A stretch of 15,866 bases of DNA, from positions 1-15,866 of the forward strand of contig JADJVQ010000140.1 of NCBI GenBank assembly GCA_016710525.1, written 5' to 3'. The DNA comes from Burkholderiaceae bacterium. GTDB lineage: Bacteria; Pseudomonadota; Gammaproteobacteria; Burkholderiales; Burkholderiaceae_E. Every line of letters starts with the position of its first letter. Positions within the stretch are counted from its first letter, which is position 1. A program made the translations under genes and the position numbers. Shown here piece by piece: positions 7,346 through 15,099 of this stretch. The notes beneath the pieces were generated by a model that saw nothing but the letters and a program-made list of their open reading frames with translations, was not told the origin of the DNA and did not search any database.

Positions 7346-8576
7346 GGTGCACCCGGGCGAGGTCCCAGGCGGCGTAGCGCACGTGCAGCTCGCGCAGGTG
7401 CCGGTAGCGGTTGGGAACCTCGAAGCGTCGGGCTTCGAGCACCAGCGTGCCGTCGCTGTGGCGCTGGGTGCGCTTCTCGGTGCGGGTGAAGGCCAGCCGC
7501 AGCGCCTCGCTGTCCGGACTGGGCCGCAGCACCTCGGGGCCGGCCAGCCAGCGCGCCAGCGGCGTGGCGCCGGTCTCGGAGTGCACGGTGCGGTTGTACT
7601 CGTACTCGCACCACGCTTGGGTCGCCTCGTTCAAGGTGGCCAGCGTCAGGTCGGCCACGCCCTCGAGCATCGCCATCAGTCTGCCTTCGACGTTGGCCCA
7701 CAGGTGCTCGATCTTGCCGTTCATGTACGGCGAGTACGCCAGCGTGGTCTCGTGCACGATGCCCAGGCGCGCCAGCCCCTCGGTGATCTCGGCAGCGAGC
7801 ATCGCCGCGCCGTTGTCGCTCATGGCCGCGCGCGGCAGCCCGCGCTTGTGGATCGCCTGCGACAGGCCGTGCGCGACACACTCGGCGTTCTCGCGCAGGT
7901 ACCACTGCAGGTGACAGCCCAGTCGCGAGAAGTCGTCGAGCACCCCGAAGAGCACCGGCGTGGCCCATTGGCCGGCGGCGGTCAACACGGGCCGCGAGCC
8001 GACGTGACAGTCCCAATGCCACAGGGAACCGACGTAAGGCGCCTCGTAGCTGCGCACCTCGCGCGCGGCCAGCCGCGCCTCGGCCAGTTGGGCACCGGCC
8101 GTATCGCGGCTGGACAGCCGCTGGCGCTTGCGCCAGCCCTGCGCCTGGAACAGCCGACGCACGCTCGAGTACGACGGCGCGGGCCCCAGCGCCGGGTCGC
8201 GCTCGATGAGCGCACGCAGGTTGTCGGCGTGAAGCTGCACCGACCAGCTCGGGTGCGCGCCATACTGCGCCTGCAGCGCCTGGCGGATCGCCGGGCCCAC
8301 CTTCTGGACCCCGGCATCGGCGCGCACCTTGCGCCGCAGGACGGCGACCGGGTCGCGCCGCTCGCGGCGCGCCCGCAACAGCCACCGCTCGATGGTCGAG
8401 ACCGCAAAGCGCGCCGGCGCGCCCGTGACTGGGTGGCGCCAGGTGCGCTGGGCCAACTTCCTGAGCTCGGCGCGCAGTTCGCCCTTGGGCGGCGGGGCCG
8501 CCAACAGGTGCCCGATCACCGAGAAGCGCAGATGCGCCCAACGTTCATGGACCGAGGCGTGGTTCGATGCGCTCAT
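7335..8576 (-). CDS. rve-domain DDE transposase (Mu/Tn7-class)
   Basis: This 413-residue transposase has an N-terminal DNA-binding part (residues ~15-150, including a helix-turn-helix near VSTIERWLLRARRE). An integrase core follows with D189 (WHWDCHVGS), D254 (MSDNGAAM) and E290 (NGKIEHLW). The last two are 35 residues apart, as in the DD(35)E class. A beta-rich C-terminal region follows (LVLEARRFEVPNRY). GGAGAACCCGC precedes the ATG at 8576. The frame closes at 7335, but a matching C-terminal tail continues in another frame. It is the catalytic enzyme of the element, cutting and joining the transposon ends. All three catalytic residues are present. Confidence 0.88.
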   Translation of the reverse strand: MSASNHASVHERWAHLRFSVIGHLLAAPPPKGELRAELRKLAQRTWRHPVTGAPARFAVSTIERWLLRARRERRDPVAVLRRKVRADAGVQKVGPAIRQALQAQYGAHPSWSVQLHADNLRALIERDPALGPAPSYSSVRRLFQAQGWRKRQRLSSRDTAGAQLAEARLAAREVRSYEAPYVGSLWHWDCHVGSRPVLTAAGQWATPVLFGVLDDFSRLGCHLQWYLRENAECVAHGLSQAIHKRGLPRAAMSDNGAAMLAAEITEGLARLGIVHETTLAYSPYMNGKIEHLWANVEGRLMAMLEGVADLTLATLNEATQAWCEYEYNRTVHSETGATPLARWLAGPEVLRPSPDSEALRLAFTRTEKRTQRHSDGTLVLEARRFEVPNRYRHLRELHVRYAAWDLARVHLAR

Positions 8577-8672
8577 GCGGGTTCTCCGAGTGCTCGCACA
8601 GGGGATGCGCGCACCGTAACCAAGCCCGCCGGATCGCGCCACGTGCATCCTCTGCGGGCCGACACCCTCGCC

Positions 8673-9251
8673 TCAGGTAGCGTGCGCGGCGGCGCTCCTG
8701 GTCGTGATCGGCGAGAGCCAGCGCAACGCCGCCAGCAATCGATCCCGGGGGTGGGCGCCAAAGCGCTCGAGCAGCGCCGCCGGCAGTTGCGAGCTCGCCA
8801 CCGGCGGCATCAGCGTGCCGGCGGCTGCGCGCCAGAACGGCGTGTCGATCAGCTTCTCGGTCCACCACCGGCGCCAACGTGCGATCGTGCGCCGGCTCAC
8901 GCCCACGAGTTCCTCGAGCACCCGACAGCGCGCCGGGCTCGGCCCGCAGCGCAGCGCCGCCATCAGCACCACCACTGCGCTCACGTAGACCTTGGGCCCC
9001 AGAAACCGCACCGAGGCCGGCGTGGCCCGCTTGCGGCAGCCCTCGCGCGCGCAGCACAGGCTCAGGCGCCGGTCATACTGCGCGCGCCAGGCGCCGGGCA
9101 CCCCGCGCGGCTTGCGCGGGTACTGCGCCGAGTGCAGCCTCGCGCCGCAGCGCGGACAGCCCGCCGCGCGCTGCTCGGCGGCCAGATCCTCGTCGACGTG
9201 TCGCAATACGGCGTGCACTCGGCCATCGGCCAGCAAGGCGGCGGCATCCAT
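8673..9251 (-). CDS. zinc-ribbon/helix-turn-helix protein, first gene of the transposon operon
   Basis: This is a 192-residue protein. A four-cysteine zinc ribbon is formed by CPRC (C32, C35) and LCCAREGC (C66/C67, C72). A helix-turn-helix follows at about residues 110-130 (VLEELVGVSRRTIARWRRWW). The start is set by GGAGG five bases before the ATG at 9251; the frame stays open upstream but without such a signal. It resembles the InsA-like or zinc-binding accessory proteins of transposons more than a TniQ, and I do not recognise an exact family. Its place at the head of the operon, 96 bases before the transposase, suggests a DNA-binding partner or regulator of transposition. It is intact. Confidence 0.7.
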   Translation of the reverse strand: MDAAALLADGRVHAVLRHVDEDLAAEQRAAGCPRCGARLHSAQYPRKPRGVPGAWRAQYDRRLSLCCAREGCRKRATPASVRFLGPKVYVSAVVVLMAALRCGPSPARCRVLEELVGVSRRTIARWRRWWTEKLIDTPFWRAAAGTLMPPVASSQLPAALLERFGAHPRDRLLAALRWLSPITTRSAAAHAT

Positions 9252-9284
9252 CAATTCCTCCGGACTTGGTAAAGTTGAACCACT

Positions 9285-9764
9285 ATGCCAAAGACCGGTC
9301 GCAACGACCCTTGCCCCTGCGCCAGCGGCAAGAAGTACAAGCACTGTTGCCTGGATAAGGACCGGGCGGCCGAGTTCGCCCCGCTCGCGGCCAAGCGCGC
9401 CGAGTTGCAGGCGCAGCGCCAGCAGCACCGCGAGCAGCTCAACGACCTGTGGGTGAACGTGCCCGATGAATACGACAACCTGGACGATGACTCCAACGCC
9501 GTCGTCGACCTGATCCACGCCGGCCGGCTCGACGAAGCCGAACGCGCCGCCCGAGAACTGCTCGTTCGCTACCCGCTGGTGATCGACGGCTTCGATCGCC
9601 TGGGCATGCTCCACGAGGCTCGCGGGCAGAACCGCCAAGCCGCCGATTGCTACCGCAAGCTCCTCGAGATGGTGCTGGCCAATCCAGACGACTACGACCC
9701 AGAATACCCAGCCCTGTGGCGCGATCGCATCGCCAAGCTCGATCCGCCCAACAGCGCCCAGTAG
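9285..9764 (+). CDS. SEC-C motif protein with TPR-like region
   Basis: This 159-residue protein begins MPKTGRNDPCPCASGKKYKH followed by CC, a classical SEC-C zinc motif (C10, C12, H20/C21, C22) like the metal- and SecB-binding tail of SecA. A charged stretch (residues ~25-60) leads into a helical repeat-like part (LIHAGRLDEAERAARELL, LGMLHEARGQNRQAADCYRK) resembling a TPR pair. It lies divergent from the transposon operon, with only 33 bases between start codons, so both promoters must overlap this gap or the coding starts. It seems to be cargo or an accessory gene of the element. Function is unknown beyond likely metal and protein binding. Confidence 0.75.
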   Translation: MPKTGRNDPCPCASGKKYKHCCLDKDRAAEFAPLAAKRAELQAQRQQHREQLNDLWVNVPDEYDNLDDDSNAVVDLIHAGRLDEAERAARELLVRYPLVIDGFDRLGMLHEARGQNRQAADCYRKLLEMVLANPDDYDPEYPALWRDRIAKLDPPNSAQ

Positions 9765-9948
9765 ACCCAGCGAGATCGGCACCTCCCACACCCGGCGCGC
9801 GACGCCGCTCGTGTGCGGCTACCCGATCGTCGTACCCGCATCGACCTCCGCCATTCCTTCCGCGCTATGCGATGGATTCCGGCTCCCGAACCTCAACCAT
9901 CGTGATCAAATCTATCGCCGACCAACATCAGAAAAATCGCTCCGGCTC
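9765..9948. repeat. right end of transposon
   Basis: No gene is seen here apart from a frame (GTG 9811) that runs into the pcaJ remnant. GATGGATTCCGGCTCCCG at 9871-9888 is a near copy, in the same orientation, of 5189-5208 at the left end. CGGCTACCCG at 9816-9825 also recurs there (5199-5208). The terminal repeat, read inward on the minus strand, starts TGATGT at 9930. Bases 9931-9948 belong clearly to neither the element repeat nor pcaJ. Confidence 0.45.
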
Positions 9949-10269
9949 ATGGCTCAGAACGGCGACCTGGCCAACTGGTCCACCGCAACCCCCGGTGCGT
10001 CGCCAGCCGTTGGTGGTGCGATGGACTTGGCTGTCGGGGCCAAGCGACTTTGGGTCGTGATGGACCATGTGACCAAGGATGGCCGTCCAAAACTGGTGCG
10101 CAAGTGCGTCTATCCGCTGACCGCGCCGACCTGCGTGACCCGGGTCTACACGAGCCTTGCGGTGCTAGACGTGGTGCCGGCGGGGCTTCGGATTGTCGAG
10201 ATGGTGCCCGGACTGTCGTTCGAAGCGTTGCAGTCGCTCACCGAAGCGGATCTGATTCAAGGTGAATAG
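9949..10269 (+). pseudogene. pcaJ: CoA-transferase subunit B (PcaJ type), 3' part
   Basis: This is the C-terminal ~106 residues of subunit B, stranded by the transposon. Motifs are GDLANWST, SPAVGGAMDLAVGAKRLWVV, MDHVTKDGRPKLV, CVYPLTAPTCVTRVYTSLAV and LSFEALQSLTEADL, ending at TAG 10267-10269. It has no start codon of its own in a sensible position, though an open frame extends back into the transposon end to a GTG at 9811. The first codons (MAQN) overlap in homology with the last codons of the 5' part (VAEH) but differ at three of thirteen bases. The fragment is otherwise undamaged, so insertion looks recent. Confidence 0.87.
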
Positions 10270-10272
10270 GGG

Positions 10273-10293
10273 GCGCGCCCAGGTCGGGCGCGC
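10273..10293. terminator. hairpin between convergent genes
   Basis: GCGCGCCC-AGGTC-GGGCGCGC is a perfect 8-bp stem with a 5-base loop. It lies four bases after the pcaJ stop and seven bases before the stop of the convergent binding-protein gene. It has no clear U-run, only GTTCGTT on the plus strand. Its position suits a bidirectional transcription stop. Confidence 0.65.
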
Positions 10294-10299
10294 GTTCGT

Positions 10300-12017
10300 T
10301 CAGTATCCCATCTGCTTCTTCAGGGCCTGGTCCACCCACACCCGCGCGTGAATCGGCCCGGGCCGATCAGCACCGGCACGCAACTCGCCGCCGTAGTTCT
10401 TCACCCATGGCCACCAGGCCGAGTAGGCGTATGGGGTCGGCAAGAAGATGCACGGCGCCTTGTCAAGAATTTCCCGCACCATCAGCTTGACCTTCGCCTG
10501 GCGCACGCGCTCGTCGGGCTCTGAGTAGACGGAGGCCATCTTCTTGTCGAACTCAGGGTCGCTGTACTGTGAGGTATTCCAGGTCTGCTTGGAGACGAAG
10601 GTCTTGCGCAACGATGTCGTGGGGTTGTTCAGCCCGGCCTGAAGGTAGTAGCCCGGCGCATTGGTGCGAGTCGTCATGACCGACAAGAAGGCCGCGTACT
10701 CCATCACCTGGATTTCCATCTTCACCCCACCTGGCCAGATAGGCGGCCACCAGCGACAAGAGATCGTGGTCCAGGCTGGCGGCCGAGACCTGGAGTCTTG
10801 AAGCTGAACCCGTTGGGATAACCCGCTTCGGCCAGCAAGGCCTTGGCTTTCGTGGGGTTGTAGACGTACAGCTCCCGAACTGATTCGGGCATATTCGACA
10901 ATGGCTCGTAGTAGCCGACGTAGTTGACGTGCATCGGGAAATTCAACAGTTCCGCATTGCCGCCGTAGTAGCTCGCAATGATTTCGGGTTTATTGATCGC
11001 CATGTTCAGCGCCCGGCGCACCCGCACGTCGTCGAAGGGCTTTTGGTCCACCCGCAAGGTGATGTAGCTGGCGTTGTTGCCTAAGTACCGATTCCACTTC
11101 AGTTTGGGTGCATTCCTCTTCAGCTCTTCTACGGCACTCCAGCGCACCGATTCCATGATGTCGAGCTTGCCGGTGCGCAGAGACGTGAGCGCCGCGCTTT
11201 CGTCCCTGATGTAGCGGTAGGTGATGGTGTCCGTGAATGGGAGCTTAAATTTCTCGCCGCCGATGGTTTCGCTTCCCCAGTAGGCGGGGTTCTTTGTCAG
11301 CGTCATCGCGTTGCCCTGAACGTAGTTCGTCAGCGAATAGGGCCCGGTACCGTTGGCGTTCTTCCGGTCCTTGCCCTTGGATTCCATCACCTCCTTGGGC
11401 ACGATGGAGCTGTTGTAGCCCCAGCCATAACGGTAGTCCCACTCGGCATTGAAGGTGTTGAAGTTGAACACCACCGAATGTTTGCCGGTGGCTTTCACGT
11501 CGGTGATGTGGTCGAAGTACGTGAGGATCTTCTTCGGGCTCTTGTTCATGCGCTCGAAGCTGTAGACCACGTCGTCGGCGGTCAGCTCGCGGGCTTCCAT
11601 CACGCCCGCCTTGGCGGGGAACATGATGCCCTTGCGCAGCTGCACCTCCAGCCTCAGCGGGTTGTCCAGCAGCTTCCAGCTCTCGGCCAGTTCGCCCTTG
11701 AGCGCGTCAGGTGGCAGCCAGGCATCTGAAACAAAGGGATACTGGCCGCCATTGCGTTTCGCCTTGCCAAGATCGGCAACCATCAGTTGCTCGTAGACCA
11801 GGCCGGTGTCCAGATTGAACTTCCAAGCCCAGTCGCCCGAATCGAAACTCAGCGGCGCGACTGTGTAGTACACGTTGGCGATGCTCAAGGAGCCGCCATA
11901 TTGCGGCTTCTCGACGGCGACCTTGGCCGACGGTGCTTGGGCCCAGGTGGTTGCAGGGGTCATCAAAGCGACCGTGGCCAGAGCTGCCAGGAAGTGACGG
12001 GGGCCGTATCGGCTCAT
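10300..12017 (-). pseudogene. family-5 ABC transporter substrate-binding protein, two frameshifts
   Basis: Reassembled, this is a ~570-residue periplasmic binding protein of the oligopeptide/dipeptide (SBP_bac_5) family. It has a signal peptide (MSRYGPRHFLAALATVALM, cleavage near TWA-QA) and family segments ELTADDVVYSFERM, GTGPYSLTNYVQGNAMTLTK, VRRALNMAINKPEII and NPTKAKALLAEAGYPNGF. The frame breaks near 10796 (one extra A) and again near 10725-10731, and the last part resumes at VKMEIQVMEYAAFLSV to KKQMGY. GAGAGAG just before the ATG is the likely ribosome binding site. It would bind a peptide or similar solute for an ABC importer, but no permease or ATPase gene lies beside it in this window. 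Both breaks are tiny indels and could be read errors. Confidence 0.85.
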
Positions 12018-12487
12018 GATCTCTCTCGAAAACGCGAAGCTGCCGCGGGCTGGTTAGTCTGTCAGCGGCGGGTGCCACCGATCCGCAAAGGCCAGCAGCA
12101 GCGCACCGCCCTCTGGACCGACAACTTGCCGCATCGGAGCGGCCGGTAGCCGACCGCTGCTTGGCCTTGAAGCGGCCGATTCAAGAGGTCTGACACGATC
12201 AAGGGTGTTTAGAACGCTTCGCACACCCTGAGGTGAGCGATGCATGTCCACGCCCAAGGCCAGAGGGCCGGACCGGCTGCTGGAACCCAGGGGGCGCGCG
12301 ACATCTGCATGGTCGGGCAGTGCATTCGGACTGTGAATCACGGATGCGATTAATGTTGCACGGCACATCCTGTCGGGTTGTTGCCGGCTGCCGGAATCCG
12401 CGTAAATCTGGCTGTCAGCACGCGCTTCTGATGAGCGCGCCGTCGTCCTCAGTTCGGGATTCCGCCACGACGGCGTGATCGAGTGAC
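12018..12487. other. gene-free stretch with one inverted repeat
   Basis: No frame here has convincing coding character. It must contain the promoter of the binding-protein gene (minus strand). AGGGTGT (12202-12208) and ACACCCT (12223-12229) form a perfect 7-bp inverted repeat around a 14-base spacer, about 190 bases upstream of that start. This could be an operator or a hairpin. TGTCAGCACGCG at 12413 resembles a possible IS end but is not proven. Confidence 0.4.
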
Positions 12488-12504
12488 GGCCGGCGTAGCC
12501 GGCC
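12488..12504. terminator. GC hairpin downstream of the IS21 genes
   Basis: GGCCGGC-GTA-GCCGGCC is a perfect 7-bp stem with a 3-base loop. It lies 12 bases beyond the stop of the small third ORF (minus strand). It probably ends transcription of the IS operon, though no U-run follows. Confidence 0.5.
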
Positions 12505-12516
12505 ATCCGGGGTTTG

Positions 12517-12754
12517 TCAGAACGGCGGGGCGTCGCCGCAGTCGATATCGAGTTGAGATGCCGATCCCGTGGTCGAGCGTTGCGCTCCGCAAGGCCTCTG
12601 TTCGCCCGCCGTAGCGGTGCCACAGGATTTCTCGCAACTCGTCGACGATCTCGAACACCGCGAGTGCCTGCTCGGAGGACCAGCCCTCGGGCAGTGTGAT
12701 GAAGGGGCTGCTCGTGGACAGAGACCCGGACTCAAGACGTGTCCGGCGATTCAT
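12517..12754 (-). pseudogene. small third ORF of the IS21-type element
   Basis: The ATG at 12754 overlaps the istB stop (ATGA). The product, about 78 residues once one extra A near 12585-12590 is removed, has the helical segment LPEGWSSEQALAVFEIVDEL, then REILWHRYG, and an acidic end SQLDIDCGDAPPF. Small proteins with a similar EQALAV(Y/F)E helix and acidic tail accompany some istAB pairs. The role is unknown. As sequenced, the frame runs on past the proper stop. Confidence 0.5.
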
Positions 12755-13563
12755 GCCTTCTTGCCCTTGCCTCGTGCCGCCGCGCGCAGCGCCGTCTTGC
12801 GTTCGGCCTGCTCCTTGGCCTCCTTCAGCCGGTACGATTCGCCCTCGATCAGTACCACCTCGCACCGGTGCACAAGACGGTCGATCAGCGAGACCACGCA
12901 GGACGCGTTGGGAACACTTCATGCCATTGGCCAGAAGGCTTGTTCGTGGTCACCACGGTGCTCTTGTTCTGGTAGCGCCGGCTGATCAGTTCGAAGAGCA
13001 GATCGGCATGCCGGTTGGAGTACGACAGGTACCCGACCTCGTCGATGACCAGCAGGTCGGGCCCGGCGTAAGTGGCGCAGCCGCCGGCGCAGCGCCGAAT
13101 CACTGTCGAGCGCGGCCAGATCGCCCAGCAACTGCCCGGCGGTGGTGAACAGCACCGTGCGACCCTCGATCAGCGCCTGGTGGCCCAGGTTGCACGCCAG
13201 CATGGACTTGCCCACCCCATTGGGTCCGACCAGCACCACGTTGGTGGCCTCAGCCATGAACGACAGCGTCATCAGCTCCTGCACTGCGGCGCGGTCACAA
13301 CTCTTGGGCCAGTCCCAGTCGAAGTCGGCCAGCGGCTTGAAGCGCCCGATGTGGGCCGAACGCAGCCGCCGCTCCAGGCTGCGCCGGGCGCGCTCGGCCT
13401 CCTCCCAGGCCAGCAGCTCGCCGGTCCAGCCCAGCCGCGCCGGATCGGCTTGGACCGACGCCCAATGGGCCAGCAGGCCCGACAGGTGCAGCGCGCGGGC
13501 GCGCTGTTGCAATTGGGCCGCATCAGCCTGCCGAGGGCGCTGGGCGCGCGATACCGGTGGCAT
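12751..13563 (-). pseudogene. istB: IstB-type AAA+ ATPase, frameshifted
   Basis: Reassembled length is 270 residues, normal for IstB. Features are an N-terminal helical part, Walker A GPNGVGKS (residues 113-120), Walker B LLVIDEVGYLSYSNRHADLL, then TTNKP and the tail VVSLIDRLVHRCEVV to GKGKKA. Two opposite one-base changes break the frame: an extra T near 13070 (CACTTAC for CACTAC) and a missing base near 12910 in TTCCCAACG. IstB is the helper ATPase that loads target DNA for the IstA transposase. AGGACG precedes the ATG. The conserved residues between the breaks point to either a very recent loss or sequence errors. Confidence 0.82.
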
Positions 13564-13599
13564 GGTTCGTCCTGGGAAGTGGGTCTCGGCCCCATCGTC

Positions 13600-15092
13600 G
13601 GGGGCAATCGGTGGCGCCGGATTCGTGGCCCGGGGGCCAGATCGTCATAGGAGTTCAGCGCGTGGGGGCGCACCGTCACGTCCAGCGCCTGCGCGCGCTC
13701 GGACAGCTGCGCCAGCGGCGGGGGTTCGTGGCGTTCCTCGCGAGCGCGCTCCAACGCCAGGCGCACCGCGTTGGGGTGCGGTACATCGCGCGCCAGCGCC
13801 TCGGTCATGGCCGATTGCATCGGCTGCGCGCCATACCTGGCGAGCAGCCTGGACGAGAGCCAGCGTGATCGCACCCAGGTTGCAGCCGCGGCGGCGCGCA
13901 CCAGCAACTCGGCGGCCCCCGGGACGGCGTGGGCCAGGACGATCGGTGGCGCGGTGCTGCGCGCGCCGCGTTTATGCGCCAGCAGCGCCTGAATGTGGGC
14001 GCGTCCTCGATCTGCGCCCCCTGTCGTAGCTGCGCGCGTGGCTGGCCAGCTCGGTTTGACCGTCCAGCACGCGCACCCGATCGGGAGTGGCCACCACGGT
14101 CAGGGTGCGCCGCACGTACTGGTAGGGGACGGAGTAGTCGTTCAGGTCAAAGCGCACGTACGGCGTCTTGCCCACCTGCACCACCACCCGTTCGCCCAGG
14201 ATAGTCGGCTCGGGGTAGGCCGGCTGGGCGCTCGACATCGAAGGCCTGGCGCACGCTCAGGCGCTGGTCCTCGGGCCAGCGCAGATCGGCCGCCTGGCCC
14301 TCGCACCACGCCCGTGCCTGGGCGTTGAGGATCGTCCACATCGGTGAAACTGCGCGCGGCGAAGAAGGGTCTGGCGGATGAACCGGATCTTGCGCTCCAC
14401 GCGCCCCTTCTCGTTTCCTCGGGCCACCGCCACCGGGCGCGGCTCGTAGCGGTAGTGCGATGCGAAGGCCAGCAGCTCGGGATTGAAACGGATGGCCTCG
14501 CCAACGCGCTCGAGCAAGGCGCTCTTGAGATTGTCGTACAGGGCCACCCGGGCCAACCCGCCCCAAGCGGCGAAGGCCAGCGCGTGGCCCTGCAGGAATG
14601 CGTCCATGCGCGCGTTCAGGCTGAAGTGCACAAAGACCCGACGCGAGTAGCTCAGCACCACCACGAAGGCCATCAATGGGCGGCGGGCCCGCCCGATCTG
14701 GATGTGGCCAAAGTGGCCCCAGTCGATCTGCATCTGTTCGCCCGGCAAGGTGCGAAGGCGCAGGTAGGCCTCGGCAGGCGGACGCGGACGGTGCCGGGCC
14801 ACGATGTGGCGGAAGTAGTCGGCGCCGCCCCCAAACCCGCGCTCGCGCACCATGGTGTGAAGCCGGCTGGCGGTGAGCGTAGGGAACTTGGCCAGGGTCT
14901 CGCGCATGAAGGGCAGATAAGGGTCCACCCGGCTGGGCGCGGGGCCATCGGGCGGGTCCGCACGCCGGCTTGCTCGAGCACGCTGCGCACCGTTCGCGGT
15001 GCACCTGCAACTGGCGCGCGATGGTGCCCACGCGCCAGCGCTCGACCTGGTACAGGCGCAGGATCTGCGCGCGGCTCAGGGGCTATGGCCAT
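13600..15092 (-). pseudogene. istA: IstA transposase (IS21 family), many one-base indels
   Basis: The likely start is ATG 15092 (MAIA), followed after a shift by SRAQILRLYQVERWRVGTIA, the IS21 helix-turn-helix. The catalytic core lies in one frame (14257-14928): D in QMQIDWGHFGHI, D in ALYDNLKSA and E in GNEKGRVERK. Downstream pieces are FFAARSFTDVDD, NAQARAWCEG, VVQVGKTPYVRFDLNDYSVP, then TEALARDVPHPNAVRLALER and ALDVTVRPHALNSYDDL. At least eight one-base gains or losses separate these pieces (for example near 15080, 14994, 14936, 14368, 14328 and 14218). The true stop cannot be placed; 13600 is approximate. The catalytic triad is present. IstA cuts and joins the IS ends. Confidence 0.82.
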
Positions 15093-15099
15093 GGCGAGG

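Larger units (their letters stand above)
5153..9948 (-). mobile_element. multi-gene rve-type transposon with ExeA and RepA-like ATPases, inserted in pcaJ
   Basis: The two parts of the CoA-transferase gene bracket about 4.8 kb holding a minus-strand operon (zinc-ribbon protein, DDE transposase, ExeA-like ATPase, RepA-like ATPase) and a divergent SEC-C gene. An imperfect terminal inverted repeat (TGATGT...CGA...ATTTGAT) begins at 5164 on the left and 9930 on the right, suggesting element ends near 5164-9930. The 10-20 bases between these and the recognisable pcaJ sequence are unassigned. No exact target duplication is seen. A DDE transposase paired with an AAA+ ATPase is the plan of Mu, Tn7 and Tn5053-type elements. 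The precise family name is not claimed. Confidence 0.8.
12488..15092 (-). mobile_element. IS21-family insertion sequence (istA-istB plus third ORF), ends not defined
   Basis: Adjacent istA and istB genes on the minus strand define an IS21-family element. A small ORF follows istB with a 4-base ATGA overlap. The coordinates given cover only the recognisable genes and their terminal hairpin. Candidate ends beginning TGTCA (12413 on the plus strand, 15624 on the minus strand) would include the zinc-finger gene upstream of istA, but they match poorly and show no target duplication. All three genes carry single-base indels. Confidence 0.75.

Noticed and set aside
7155..9272. Very long plus-strand frame of about 700 codons
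   Set aside because: It lies opposite the zinc-ribbon and transposase genes, has low-complexity Arg/Ala/Gly content and no domain; it is the shadow of a GC-rich minus-strand operon.
1038..9877. TATGCGATGGAT shared at 1038-1049 and 9866-9877
   Set aside because: A 12-base match is expected several times by chance in a window of this length; the flanks do not match.
12054..12623. Minus-strand frame of 189 codons between the binding protein and the IS21 genes
   Set aside because: No motif, atypical composition, and its start overlaps the third IS ORF in another frame.
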